64,000 nt of DNA. Source: Lingula anatina (lineage: Eukaryota; Brachiopoda; Lingulata; Lingulida; Lingulidae). The DNA lies in the NCBI RefSeq assembly GCF_001039355.2, contig NW_019775517.1, positions 250,240 through 314,239 on the forward strand. Reading direction: 5' to 3'. Positions within the stretch are counted from its first letter, which is position 1. Every line of letters begins with the position of its first letter. A model generated the notes under the pieces. The model searched no databases and was not told the DNA's origin. It saw only the letters and a program-made list of their open reading frames with translations. Positions 13,179 through 27,589 of this stretch are shown here, one piece after another. Both the position numbers and the translations under genes were made by a program.

Positions 13179-16100
13179 TGACTTTACTGGAGAAGGATAG
13201 AAGGACATGACTCTCTTCTATGAAATATAGACTTCACAAATTATGTAAGTGTATTTGTTTTAATTTATGAGAATTATTGTTTTATGTTATACTTTTGAAT
13301 ATGTTATTTTGTATTTTTCTTATTTTTATTTTAGTGACCGGCTATCGGCTTATCATCAATTTGGAATAAACTGAAAATAAAGCCAACCATGTGCAAAAAG
13401 GAGTTCTATGTTCTTTCTAACCTAAAACAGTCAATAACTTTGGTCAAACAATCAAGATTACCAGAAGCAGTTCACTTATGTAATAACCATGGACCTGAAA
13501 ACGTACGTAAAAGAAGAAACGAAGTGACGCTAAAAGAGCTGTTACTGTGGGAGCAAAGGCCTTGGAACAAGCCATTGGTGTTGGACTTGAAGTAAAGGAT
13601 GCAGTGGAAAGACTAGAGAAATGATATCTGGATTATTCAGAAGTAACAAACGAATACAGGGTGGTATGTGAAGAAACAGATGCAGATACTGAATTCACAG
13701 TTGTTGCTGATATGGATCTTTATTTTAGTGACCGGCTATTGGCTATCGGCTTATCATCAATTTTGAATAAACTGAAAATAAAGCCAACCGTGTGCAAAAA
13801 GGAGTTCTATGTTCTTTCTAACCTAAAACAAGTATTAAGTTGTCAATCTCTCAAAGTGTACTGGTACAGTCAGTTTTTCTAGTGTATACCACTACAGATG
13901 AATAGAACTTTAGTATCCAACTAGTAAAATTAAATTGGAGTTCTTCAGAATAAGTCTGCACGACTGAACTACTAGATGTCTAAGCAGTTGCTGAAGATGT
14001 TTTCTAATTGTCTTTTAATTTCATCACCAATTTAGTGAATTTTAGGTGCCCACTTATCCAAGTGACCAGTGTTTTAAAAGTTAAGGGTGCAGACAGAATC
14101 AGCATTACCTTCTGCTTGGGATACCACTGAGGTAATTCCTCCCTCACTGCTTGGCGCAGGGACACCCTATCCCCAGTGCTTTTCACACTGAGCAAGTGCC
14201 CTTTCATTGGTCTGATAGTCTCCTTGGCCTTGTCCTTAATTCTCCTCAGCTGCTCTTGCTTCAGCCTCCCTCTGTTGATGGCTGCTGCACTCAGAGCTGG
14301 ATTCTCTTCTTTTGCCATAATTTTAGTTTCTACCAATTATGTAAGACATAATGCAGTTAAATATTAAATTGTCCACCTTTATAAAAAACATGGTTAACTT
14401 GATTAAACTCTTGATGTGAAAGTTTTAAAGCATAATGTGTGTGTATGTACATCCTAATGCTTTAATGCTAACTGGTAGATATAATCCACTTATATAAAAA
14501 TGTCAGTAAAATTCAATTAAAGAAAAAAAGCTTTTCCTTCATTTTCATTACCTTTTCCTTCATTCCCATGACTATCAGCCATTCTTTGCCTCTTTTCTCC
14601 ACTCTCAGGCAATGTTGGAGACATAGGTCTTTTCAATCCAGTAGTACTGCCGTGAGAAGATATAGCCTTATCCATATCACAACCCTTTCCCCTGGTTATC
14701 TCATGCTGCTGTTGGGGTGTTTTAGTATTTGGGGAATCCAAAGTGATCCTAATTTGTCCTGGTCTGAATGGAGGCACAAAACTAGAGGGTGTATTAGCAG
14801 TGGTTGGTGTGTGTGAACTGGCTTCAGATCCTGTTGGAAGAGAAGCAGAGGTGCCACTGGCATTGAGCAAGGCTGGGGTGGAGGTCTTCTGGTGTCCCCC
14901 TGGACCCCCTTGCTTGTATGGAGTAACAAAGGAGCCTGATGATGCTACTGGTGTTGTTGCTGTATGTGACGGAGGCTTGTTGTAAAAGCTCAGATGTTTG
15001 CTGGTCATTTTCCTGTTACAGTGGGTGAGATGGCCAGCTGGGGTTACTGGCCTGCAATGTGAAATTGTTTTGCTGCATGACTCACTCATAAATCACTGTT
15101 TTTTTTCACTCAAAAGCATGTACTCTTTATAATTCAGTCTTATTAAATGGTATGATAAACTATCATATCTAAGAAAGTTTTCTGTATTTTTATAGTTTAA
15201 AAAATAACTGACACATAAACCTGTGAGAGCATATTTTCTTTTGTAAACAATTATCTATTACTTGAGTTACTGAAAAAAATGACACAAAATCATATAAAAA
15301 CTCATTAAAATTGTTACTGCTCAATTTATATCCTACCTGAGGGAGTCCCTTGGAGGGGCTGTCACCAATGGGGAGAGCCTGCCAACTGAGGAGGGCTGAG
15401 GTCTGTCACTGAAGAAACCTATAAGCCACAGAAAGATATATACAAAATGGATCGCTTAAAAGCCATGAGAAAATGGTAATTCCTATAAAATAGTGAGGTC
15501 TGACTCTACTCCCATTTATTTCTCAAAATTTCTGTAAAGTGAGATTTTTTTCTAACAGTATGTAACATTAACATGGGCCCTACTCAAAATGCCAATAAAA
15601 TTCTGCAAAATTCAGTAACTAGTTTCTGCTTCTGCTTTAGAAAATCCTGATAGCCTGACAGGCCTTAAGTATTAATTTTTTTCTCATAATGTACAAATAT
15701 CTAATGGTTAAGTTATACCTTCTGGGGAAGTGGAATGAGGCTGCCACTCTCCACCTGCCACTTTGGTCTTGCGGTCAAATTTTCCAGATGGTGAACCCAT
15801 GTCCTCAAACGCACCATCTGCCAGTAGAGCCTTTATGCTCTCCATGTCTTCAAGTGAAAGACCATGGTCATTCATTAACTGGGCCTCTTTAGGCGTACTG
15901 ACCACTGGTGACTGGTCAGTGTCTTTGGTCTGTGGGGCCAATAGATGACCACCATGACTTTCTTTGTGGATATTGTCCTTGACATCCGGCTTTTGTTTTA
16001 GCTGAACTGATGAAGAATCACACTGGGGTAAAGATGTTTTGGAAAAATCATTTTCTTCATCACAAGGAACCACAAAATCATCCCATAAAGTCTTAGCTTT

Positions 16101-19100
16101 GGCAAGAGCCTCCTCAGAAATTGAGACAGCATTACCTGAGGCAGTTTGGAAGATTGGAGCATCAACAAGTTGTTTTTGCCTTTCTTTCCTCTCAATGGAT
16201 GTTATATCATGGTCACCATTATCATCCCACAGTCTTCTTGTTTCAGCTAAAGCTTTTTCAGAAACAGAAACTGCCCTACCAGAGGCTGTTTGAAACAAAG
16301 GTCTTGTAATATTGTCTTTTTTCCTCTCCGATTTATCAATTAACTCAGAGAAGCCCTCTTCACCTGTTTCACAGTCATTCCATAATTTCTTCGCCTTGAT
16401 GAGGGCATCATCAGACACTGTAACAGCATTACCAGAGGCAGTTTGAAACATTGGCATGCCACCATTTTTGTTCTTCCATTTTTCAGAAGAGACATTACCA
16501 ACACCATTACAATCCTCCAATAAATCCTTTGCTTTGTTCATGGTCCTGTCAGAAACTGACACACCATTATCGGAGACAGTATAAAACATGGACAATGCAG
16601 AGTTATTCTCTTTCTTTTCAGCTAGTTGAGAATCTACTGCACTGTCAGCATCACAATCATCCATTAATTTCTTAGCTTTTATGAGAGCCTCAGCTGAGAC
16701 TGTGACTGCACTCCCAGAAGCTGTTTGAAACATCGGCAGACATGAATCTTGCATTTTCTTTTCAGCAAAGGCCCTTTCCTCAGGGAAAACATTTTTGCTT
16801 TGTGCAATATCTTGTTTGTTTCCTAATGCTGTGTAGGAAATATTTACATCCCCTTCTGAAAGACGTTCAGTGTCACAGGAATATTTGGAATATGTTTCAT
16901 TCACATCAGCATCAGCCTCATGCCACAATTCTCTTGCTTTTTTCAATGATGACTCTGAAATCTCCACTCTGTTTCCACTTGCTGTATGAAACCCATGTAA
17001 GGTCTGAGATTTGTTTTCTACACTATCCACTTCAGAGCCCACACTTGCACTGTTTTCTTGTGTTTCAAAATGCATCCATAATTCCTTGGCCTTTTTCAAA
17101 GCTGACTCTGAAATACACACTTTGTGTCCACTTGCTGTCTGAAAACCTTGGAAAGACCGAGAAAGTTCACCTGGCTTTTTAAGTGCTTTGGTAGTTATGT
17201 TTTCACTGCTTTCTGTATCAAATTCATCATGTTCCCATAGTTTCTTAGCTTGTTTCAAGGCTTGGTCCGAGACTTCAACCTTCTTGCCACTTGCTGTCTG
17301 AAAGCCTACAAATGAAATTGAAGGTCCGTTCTCCATTTCAGGTTTTGTATTGGAATCCCTAGACTTTTGCTGGACTGTGAGATCTTTTTGTAGAGAACTG
17401 TCTGGCATGTGGACTGTCTTTTTAACAGATATCTGATCTGCTGTTTGTAAAGGCTCAGAAGTTGCATCTACTTGAATGTCTTGCTTTGCCTTGTCTACTA
17501 CTTTGTCTAAGGTAGATTTTACATCTTTCTCATACTTCTCTGGTGCTGCATCTTTCCTAATTACCATATTTTCGTTGTCTGTATCCATGTGACATTCTTT
17601 CCACAGATCTTTAGCTTTTAGCAGTGCTTTCCTGGACACCTCCACTTTGTTACCACTTGCAGTATGAAACCCCATAAATTGCTGCTCAATGCTGGCTTTG
17701 GTCAATTCCTGTCTGTTACCAGAATTTTTATCTTCACTGCTGACTGATGATACTTTTGTGCTGCTTTCAGCAGGTTTTGTAGAATCTACTCCATCTTTCG
17801 TATGATTATTCTCCGACACATTTACTGGGCAACTGCCAATTCCATCATCTGCATAGCAATCCTTCCACATTTCTCTTGCTCTTTTAAGTGCATCCTGTGA
17901 AACTGTCACTTTGGTCCCACTAGCAGTTTGGAACCCTACAGTTTTTGGTAATGATTGCCAGTCTTCACTCACTGATGTACAAACTGTGTCATGATCAGTC
18001 TTGAAGTGGAGTGTATCTTCGATTTCTTCTATGGGCCCAATGCCTTCAACTTCCTGCTTATGAAAGTCCTTGGCTGTGACATTCGACATGCCTGAAAATT
18101 CTGGCTTTTCTGCATTCTTTAACTGCACGATAGACAAACAGATCAGTTGAGTAGCAGTGATGTCATCAAAGCTGTCATCAAACTCCTCACATGTGCTGCC
18201 CCCTTTTGGCAGTTCTGGAGAAATATTCTCCTTAGACATGGCCAGTTTAACATCTCGAGTATTTGGAATGTGTGGAACACCATTGCATTCCAATTCTAGT
18301 GAGGTAGTCTTAGTTTTTAACTGACTAGTTAAGTTTCCGTTATTTTTTGAGCCTGATGTTTCTTCTCCTTTGGAACCTACTTGTTTTTGGTCTTTTGTCC
18401 CAGCTGAATTCTTTGCTTGCTCACTTTCAGGAGAGTTTATACTCAGTTGTTTGGGATCCTGAGTATCCTTTGACTTGGCAGGTGAAACTCCACATGCATC
18501 TTTTTTTACTTCATTTCTTGACTCTACCTTCTTTGCCATTATCCTTGGTGGCTTAAATGGCCTGAATCCTTTGGGAACATTTGAGTAGTCTTTTTTCTCA
18601 GAATTCATTTTTTCAGACACCAAAGGCCTTTTGGAATTAGCTGAACTATTCTGAGCCTCAACTTTTGAATCTTGAGGACAAGGCTTCTCACTTAAATCAA
18701 TGTTGCCAGTTTTGCTTCTTTCAGAAATTTTATCATTTTCACTTGACTGCAGCAGCTCTGACTCAATGTCAGACATTAGAGCTCTGGCCCTTGCTAGTCC
18801 TTTTCTGGATATTGCCAGAGTCTTGCCACTAGCAGAGGTGAAACCTCCAGTACTATTCATGTCATTAAACTGAGCCACATTGTGTTGATGTTGCACTGAT
18901 ATCTCAGTGTCTATACTTGTCATAATTGCCTTTGCTTTTTCAAGTCCGCTGCTTGAAACCGGTATCTTTTTGCCACTGGCAGAGGTGAAACCACACATGG
19001 TGGAAGATTCAAACTTTTGTTGTTGTAAAAATGGGATTTCATTTTCTTTATCTAATTCTGATAGGATTGTTCTCGCTTTTGCTAATCCTGCATGAGAAAT

Positions 19101-20570
19101 CTTAATCTCTTTGCCATTTGCAGAAGTAAACCCTCCACAGCTGGGCACACCATCACAACTTTTCCGTTTTGTGGATTGGTTCTCATCATCTACCTTGGCC
19201 ATAACTGCCTTTGAATGAATGACTCCATCATCTGAAACTGGAATAATAGCTTTGCCATCAGCTACAGTAAAATCAGTAATTAAAGCAGCATCTACATCAC
19301 TTTCATGCTGCCTTTGTAATGCCACCTCTGTCTTAGCATCTCCTCTGACCAGCTTTGACTCTGCAAGTTCCTTGTCCGACACTGTACCAGGTATTCTTTC
19401 AGTAAAATTAGAATAATTACCATTGTCTGGTGCAGTCACTTTTCTGTCAACATCTGCCTTGTCTTCAGTTACACCTTTGTTTGAAACTGCACTTTGTGGT
19501 CCATTCAATGATGTAAATCCAGTTACATTAACAGGTACATTATTACCATTATCACCGTCTTCAAGCAAATTCTGCAGTGTAAATTCTTTGTCAATCTCTG
19601 CAACAAGTGCTTCTGCCTTTGCAAGGCCTTTATTGGATACAGAAATGGTCTTTCCGCTAGCTAAACTAAACCCTGCTAAGCTCTTCCCATGGGTAAATAT
19701 ACTGGATAACTCTTTCTTCTTTTCATTGAATGGCAATGACACTTCACTGTCTTTCTCAAGACCAGTAGTTGGAATGTTTTTCTTACCAGCTAACTGGTTC
19801 ACTGAATTTTTCTGAAAAGATTTGGAAGTAGCTGCATCCTCACAGATGGCACCACTGTCCGAAGAGAACAAGACAGTCTGTGCCCTCTCACATGGGCTTC
19901 CATTTGACTGAACAGTCGCCTCATTTATGCCACTGTCACAGGCTAATGAGACTTGTTCTTCCTTGATTCTCTTGACTAAGGTCTCTGTACCTTTTTCAGT
20001 GAAAATGGTCTTGGTCTTTGTAAGTCCCTGGTTTAATATACTGATATTTTCATCAATGTCTGTAGTAAAACTACCTTTAAAATTGCTAGATTTTGCTTCA
20101 ATGAAATCACTTTGCACATACTTTTCTTCAGCACCTTTGAATATATTGCCAGTTTTTAAGGAATCCAGTGGACTTTGACTAGTGACAACTTCTTTATTTT
20201 TTGTACTTTCTCCTTGTATGGCAACTGCAGGGATTGTGTCCTCAGAATTAGAGATTTTTGCTGATAAAGAAGAATTGTCTCCCATGGTGCATTCTTCTTG
20301 TTTAATTCTTTCATCCACCTCTTTCATTATAGTGGCAGCCATCTCAAGACTTTTTGCATTGACAGTAATGTTTTTCCCACTAGCACCCTTTTCAGGTTTC
20401 TGAAATAATAAGAATAAGGATAATCAAGTGAAAAGAGCTAAGAAATGCATTCTGCATTATTCACATATCAACACTGATTTCAACTGAAACCAAAAATAGA
20501 ATTTACAGAAAATGAATAAAATAATAAGTGGATTAAAAAAACTTTTAGGTAAGTCTTGAAATTACAAAAA

Positions 20571-20625
<55 letters not shown>

Positions 20626-23600
20626 ATTTAAAAAAAACACAAGTATTAAAAAAATTGTAATTCCAAATCTAACACTGCCAATCAAGATGTAATAGATTCT
20701 TGAACTTACAGTGATTGTAAACACCAGTTGTCACATCTAAATATGCTTTATTGTCATTTTTTACTTAAATTGTCATTGTTCACTTAAAAAATAACTTACT
20801 TTTCAATTTAATGATATCAAGGTTTTCAAATTATTTCATAATGGCTGCTTAAAGAATGGACACGCTCCCTGACATAATAAAATTATGATAAAACATCCTT
20901 AAAAGAAATTAAAAACTCACTCCAGCTATTTCAGAGAGCCCCCCATTTTTTGTTTTTTCCAATTCTTCCTCAGCAGGTCTTTGGGAAGTCTTTTCTTGTG
21001 TATTGAAATTTTTATCTGAACACTGCTCCAACATTTCTGCGTCTTCTACAGAAAAATCGCTTGTCTCTACATTCTCTGCAGGCAATGTGTCTGGAGTGGA
21101 GGAGTTTTGTGCAGAGTCAGTAATTTTCACAGGAGATGGATTTTCACTATCTTTGAGTAGATTCTGCTCATGATTAACTGTAGTAAAATTTAAAATATAG
21201 CTGTAATAATAATGATTATTATTAAAATACTAAGCTATTGCAAAATTATAGTAAAAGGGAAATTTTGTGTAGTCTCAATTTACATCAAGTGGATTTACAC
21301 AAACTTGAGTAGACACTGCCTATGTTTATAAGTTAAAAACAAACTAACAAACAATTAAAAAAACAAAGACAGTTCTACAGAAAAATCATTATAATAACAG
21401 AATTCATTTTGCATGCCTGAAGCCTAGGTGCTCAATGTGGTAAAAGGCAAAAGCAGATTTGCCATGCAAATTTTACTAACCAGTCCCATCTCTTAATTCT
21501 TCAGTAGTCACCTTCACACATACAGTGGTTTCGATGGCATCTGCTTCTTCTGGTTGTCCCAAACAGGTAAATTTGGAATTCTTGCTTATGCTTGAAAATT
21601 TCTGAAAGCCTACAAATGAAAAAAGGTATTGGTAACAGTAGCTATCATACATTTGGAGTTCAATTATAAATATATTGAATATAACAACCCTAATGCAAAA
21701 TGATCTATAGCTTTAGGTAAAGGTTTCAACAAACAAAAATTAAATCGAAGTATTTCCACATAATTTTATAGCACCTTTTTCAGGTTTATCCTGAAACAAC
21801 ATTTTAGTCATTTTCTCCCACATGATGAGAAAAAAACATTTCTTGAGACAAAACACTTCTCGAGTCTTGGGCAGAAAAAAATTGAAATTGTACCTGTTCT
21901 GGACCTCATAGCCATCAATGCACCTTTCCTTTTAGCTTCCTTTTCCTCCTCCATTCTGGAGACCACATCTACTGGCTTTTCACCACTTCTCCCCTCTGAT
22001 GATATAACCTTTGGAAATGTTTCAGAGGATGGTACTTCACAAGCAGATGTTGCACCAAGTTTAAAGGTGCCTGAGGTCAATGCCATGGATACTGTTGATT
22101 TGGGGGTTGTTGCCATGGAGACTGTTGATTCAAGTGCCACTGTTGCCAGGGTTTCTGATCCAGAGACTGATTTTGAGGTTGGGGAATCTACAAGTGGTTT
22201 ATTGCTAAGAAAGTCATAAACTTTGTTGGCTTTGGTTTTGGATATCTGGCTCGATGTTGGGTAAAAGAATTTCTTACTACGGCTTTTGCCCAAGCTTCCT
22301 CTTGTTGACATGACTGGTGTTAACTCTCTGCCAATAGATGGCGTGTTTGCATCATTCTTACTAGCATTGCATGAAACTTCAGCATCACTCCTTGTTGCTT
22401 TGTTTGGCGTTAACTCTTCGCCAATAGATGGTGTGTTTGTATTGTCCTTACTATTGTATGAATTTTTAGCATCACTGCTAGAGGCAGCATTTCCAGTGGA
22501 GTCAGGGACAAACATCTCATCTTCTAAAACCTCAGGTTTGTTTGGAGTTTTTACATGTGTGCTAGTTTTAACTTTGGATGAAACAAATAATTCTCTTTCG
22601 CCTTGCACGCTGGAAGGCACCTCCTGGCTTGAGCCTAACTCTTTACAAGCTGTTGGTGACAAATCTTGAGGATTTGGAAATGTCTCAGTGGCCCTGAGAA
22701 GGGCATTTGTTGTGGTGGGAGATATCTGAGAAAACAGGTCATCATTGCTTTCAGTTGTAATCTTTCCACAGTTAGAACTGCCCATAAGTTTTTCATGTTC
22801 CTGTAAGCCTGAGGGGAGGCAAGAGGCAATGGCACCGTGATTAGAGATAGGAGCTTGCTTGTTAATGTCACTAAAATTTTTCCTCATTTGGGAATCTGAA
22901 TTATCACTAGAACAGTCATTTTTTTCGTTAATGCCAACTAAATTAGGTGTCTGACTTGTCTCTGCGGAATGGCACATTGCTGTTAGAAATGTAGGAGACA
23001 TCTGAGTGTACATTTCCTCATCCCAAATCTTCTCAGAAGGCTTTCCGTTTTTGTTATGCTGGTTGTTTGAAGACTGTGAATGTTCCTGAAAAGTCCTGTC
23101 ACTGTCTTTTTCAACTGTTATTTCCGAGCAAGGTTTGACAAATGTAACCACATCACTGCTTGTACACGGAGCTTCAAACGGAGACCCAAAGGTATAATTT
23201 TCCAGGTCATTTTCACCAGCATTTTCTGCAGGGGGATTACCACTACAGGTTTCTTCTGATAACTTGGGTTTCTCTGTTGTCTCAGTGACCCTAGTGAATT
23301 CAACTTTCCCAGGGGTTTTAAATGTCACCTCAGAGCTATCACTGTCCTTAGAAGAGTGACGACTTCTGTGGATGCCATGAAGGGTATTGAGATCAACTGG
23401 CAAAGTGTCATCAAGTAAAGGCGGGGACACATTACACTTCTGATCTAAAGAACTTTTTTTACTGCTGCCAGAGGCATGTACATTGTCACTTCTTTCTAGT
23501 TCATTTTTCTGGTCTGTCTTTTGTTTTTGTACCGAGCTGGTTGCAGAGAGGAAGGCTTTGTCATCACTAGCATCCTGGGACTCTGTTTCACTAGCTTTAA

Positions 23601-26490
23601 TAACAGGGTCTGAAATAGCTACTTTAATTGCTATACTGGGCGACATATTTTCATCCACATCTTCACCAGAGTCTTTTCTCATATTCCCATCTGCAGCACC
23701 ATTTTGATCCTTGTTATTTTGATTCATGTCACTTTCTACCATACATACATCAGTTTTGCCCTTATTAACACAATTGTGCATGACACATCTATAATTTGGC
23801 CATTTTCTCCTCCTGCCCTTGGAACCTAGCTTTCCCTTGAGAGTATTTCTTGAAGGAGGCGTCATAAAGAAATCAGAGAGGGCAGACTCCACGTTACTGG
23901 AAATATTTGGAGAATCCACTTTGGCACACGAAGTTGAGGACAATGTAGGGGAAGGGACGCATTCCTCATCGTGTTTAATACTCTTTAAATCTCTGGTTGC
24001 TGATGAATTACATCTAACACTGTCACACAATACACTTTTGCTAGAAGCAATTGGGACTACTGTCTCTGCAATTTTACCCTTACACTCCCGAGTCTCTGGA
24101 CCTTCACCTGGTCTATTGCTAGTCATTTCTTTCATGCCATTATTTAGATGACTAGAAGTGGTGAATACCTTTTCTTTTTGATTTGCATTTTCTGAAACAG
24201 CTGTCTTTTCTTTTGAACCTGGCATCACCAGTGTTGAGGAATGTGAAACCACTTTCTCCACTGCAATGTCTCCAGGGGTGCTCATGGATTTCAAATTTTT
24301 ACAGGAATGTTGTGAAATATTTTCTGAAGTCACAATTTCTGGAATGTTTGTATTCTGAGTCACAATTCTGTCTAGTTTTATAATTGGCAGAGCAGCACCA
24401 GCTTTTGCAATGGAATTTTTTTCACATACAGCACCATCAGTCTTGAGTTCTCTTGCTTTTTTCTGTACATCACCCTCCTCATGAGAGCTGCTAGAAGCAA
24501 AAGTCACAGTACACTGCCTTTCCTCTGTGCCTTCTCCGTCATTTTCTTGACCAGTCGATTTCCCTGAAGCTGCTAGTTTTGCCCCCCTCTTGTCATGTAG
24601 GTCATCTAGAGAGGCATCAAGCGGTTCATGTTCTATGGTGAGATTAAGGTCAACCTGGTTGACCTTGGACATCCGAGATGAGGGACCTTCACCAGGAGAG
24701 AAAAGCACTCTTGCTAGGGCCTAGAACAGGGGAGAGTGTATGCACTTTCAAATATGTGAATGTTATTTCACATGCACAGATATAAGGTTATCTGTATACA
24801 AAAATTAAACAGCAATTACAGTTTCCCATATTCTTATATCTAGGACAAATCGCTTGTCTAAATGTATGTGATACAATATAATTTCTGAGGCTAAAAAGAC
24901 ACTTGGAAGTGTATTATATTATATATTCCAAATATAACTATTTGTGATTTACTATGCACAACAATATGAAAGCATAGTCTTAAATTCGGAATATAACAGT
25001 GAGTTTCTTTTTAGAAATTCAGATTTATTTCTATTTATTTTTATTCCTGCTTAAACATTTATTTGACCAGTCACAAAAGCAACAAAATACAGCACCAGCA
25101 TACTTACCCCTGGTTTCCTTTGACCTTCCTCTAGAGATGCATTCTGCTTTGTTTCACTGTTTACACTTACAGTTCCTGCAATGTAAAAGAAAACTTCATG
25201 ACTGACATTCTGAATTTTAATACTTACTGTCCTCTTTTCTTAAAAATATATTTTCGCATTCTCTCATGTAATAAATTGCTACCAATATCTTCACACAAAC
25301 TTATAAATTGCGACTCAAAACTGTCAAAAAATTGTTTATACAAAAAATTGTTAAATCAGCAACAAAGAACAGGGGTACTTAATCATTTTACTTTCCTTTT
25401 AACAATCCAATTATAATCCTTTTTATTTTTCAAACATCAAATTTAAATAATATGTTTTTATGTGAAAAAACAGAGTGTAAAACAATTACCAGGTGGTGGT
25501 GTTGCCAAAGAACTGGTCCAAGACAAGCCAGTGTCATTAGGATCAGCCCCAAGACTGACGGCTATGTTAGGAGTGCTGTGTAACATCTGCTCATAACCAG
25601 GTGTCCTCAACAGGTGCTTCAATGCAGGACTGTAGACAAAATCAAATCAAGAACCAAATCAATCAATTGTTATGAAAAGACCACGAGATTATAAAAAAAG
25701 ATTTCCACAAAAATAATTTATGAAAAATATGTTCTTCATGTAACAACACTTGCTACAATCTTGAATAAAAATGTTATTGTTAATCAAAACACAGTTTGAT
25801 ACCAATTTCCATGCATGATAAAATGATAAGCATTAAATTACATTAAAAACTATGTGGTAAATAAAGTAAACTTCACCACACCTGTCCCACGACATCTGCA
25901 GGGGGCTCACATAAGACTTCATTTTTCGAAAATTCCCCTTTGTTGCTGAACCTTTGACATTATCCCCAGAAATGTTCCCTTCAGTTCCTGGAGTTTTCAT
26001 CCCTGTGGGCACCTCCATCCCCAGGCTATCAACACAGTTGGGGGGTGTCCTGCCCACTGACCCTGGGGTGCTGGTTGTCCTCCCCCTGACTACAGCCTGA
26101 ACTGGTGTTATACCACTAGGACCTGGGGTATCAGGACTAGAACACACTACAGAAAGGACATATAGAATAAGTTTACAAAAAGACAAATACTTACAATATC
26201 ACTTTTATATTCATAATATTGTTTTAATATTTACTATATATATATATATATATATATAAGCACCTGCTGGTAAATAATTGCTCTATAATTAAAACTAGAG
26301 CACACCAGTCACTAGCGAAAAATTGTTTAGTATAAAGAAAAAAATATTTATTCATCATATCGAGTGTGTCAGTTTGAAAAGATTGAATCTTAACTGATTT
26401 CCATTAAAAAAGGGCAAGTTGGAAAAAAAGTGATAAAATAAAACAACAAAAAAAAAGAAACAAATAGATATAAAGAGCACCCATGATATG

Positions 26491-26524
<34 letters not shown>

Positions 26525-26673
26525 AAATTTTAAAAACGAAGGAAAAAAANNNNNNNNNNNNNNNNNNNNNNNNNNNNNNNNNNNNNNNNNNNNNNNNNNN
26601 NNNNNNNNNNNNNNNNNNNNNNNNNNNNNNNNNNNNNNNNNNNNNNNNNNNNGGGAAAGTTGGAAAAAAAGGG

Positions 26674-26720
<47 letters not shown>

Positions 26721-27514
26721 CCCCCAAAATAGAAAAAAAAAAAAAAAAAAAAAAAAAAAACATGACAATGTTAAACACCACGGAAAACTCACATTTCTCT
26801 GCCTTCCATTCCCCACTGTGTAAACTGGGACAGGTTTTCCCGTGGTCACTAGAGGGAGCTATAGCAGTTAGGGTAGGGACTGTCTTGGGTGTCACTATCT
26901 CACTGACATGCTGGTGCTCATGCAGAGAATGATGTGTCTGTAAATGCAAGCTACTTAGCCTCAATGGTGCCTCTGTGACTGTTATGGCATCATCTTGTTT
27001 TACTGTGTTCACACCAATAACACCTGCAACTGAGCATACACTGTTGGTTATAACAGAAGAATCTGCATCTTTAAAGTCTTTGCTAATGTAACACTCAGTT
27101 AAGTGTACATTTTCAATTCTACCTTCTATCCCTAAGCAGTCAACTTTCTGTTCCCCTCCCAGAGCTGATGTTAGTGTCAAATAAGGCATGCTAGAAGTTG
27201 TATCTTGCCACATACTTGTTTGTGATGACAGGGCACTTTCATGACTCATGGATGGCAGAGCAGGCTGGATCTCCCCCGTCTTTCCAGTAGAAGCCTTGCC
27301 ATGTTGTCCATTCTTCAGGCCCTCCTCTGTTAGTTCACGGAACCAGTTTGGATTGGTATCCCCCAGTTCTGAAATACAAATAGAAAAAAAAATACATAAA
27401 TAAATACCCCCTGTAATGGAGATAAACTTTATATCATACCTCACATAGAATACAAATGAAAAACAAAAAGATATGGGCCTCACTACCATCTTTATGAAAA
27501 AAAAAATTAGCTCA

Positions 27515-27589
<75 letters not shown>

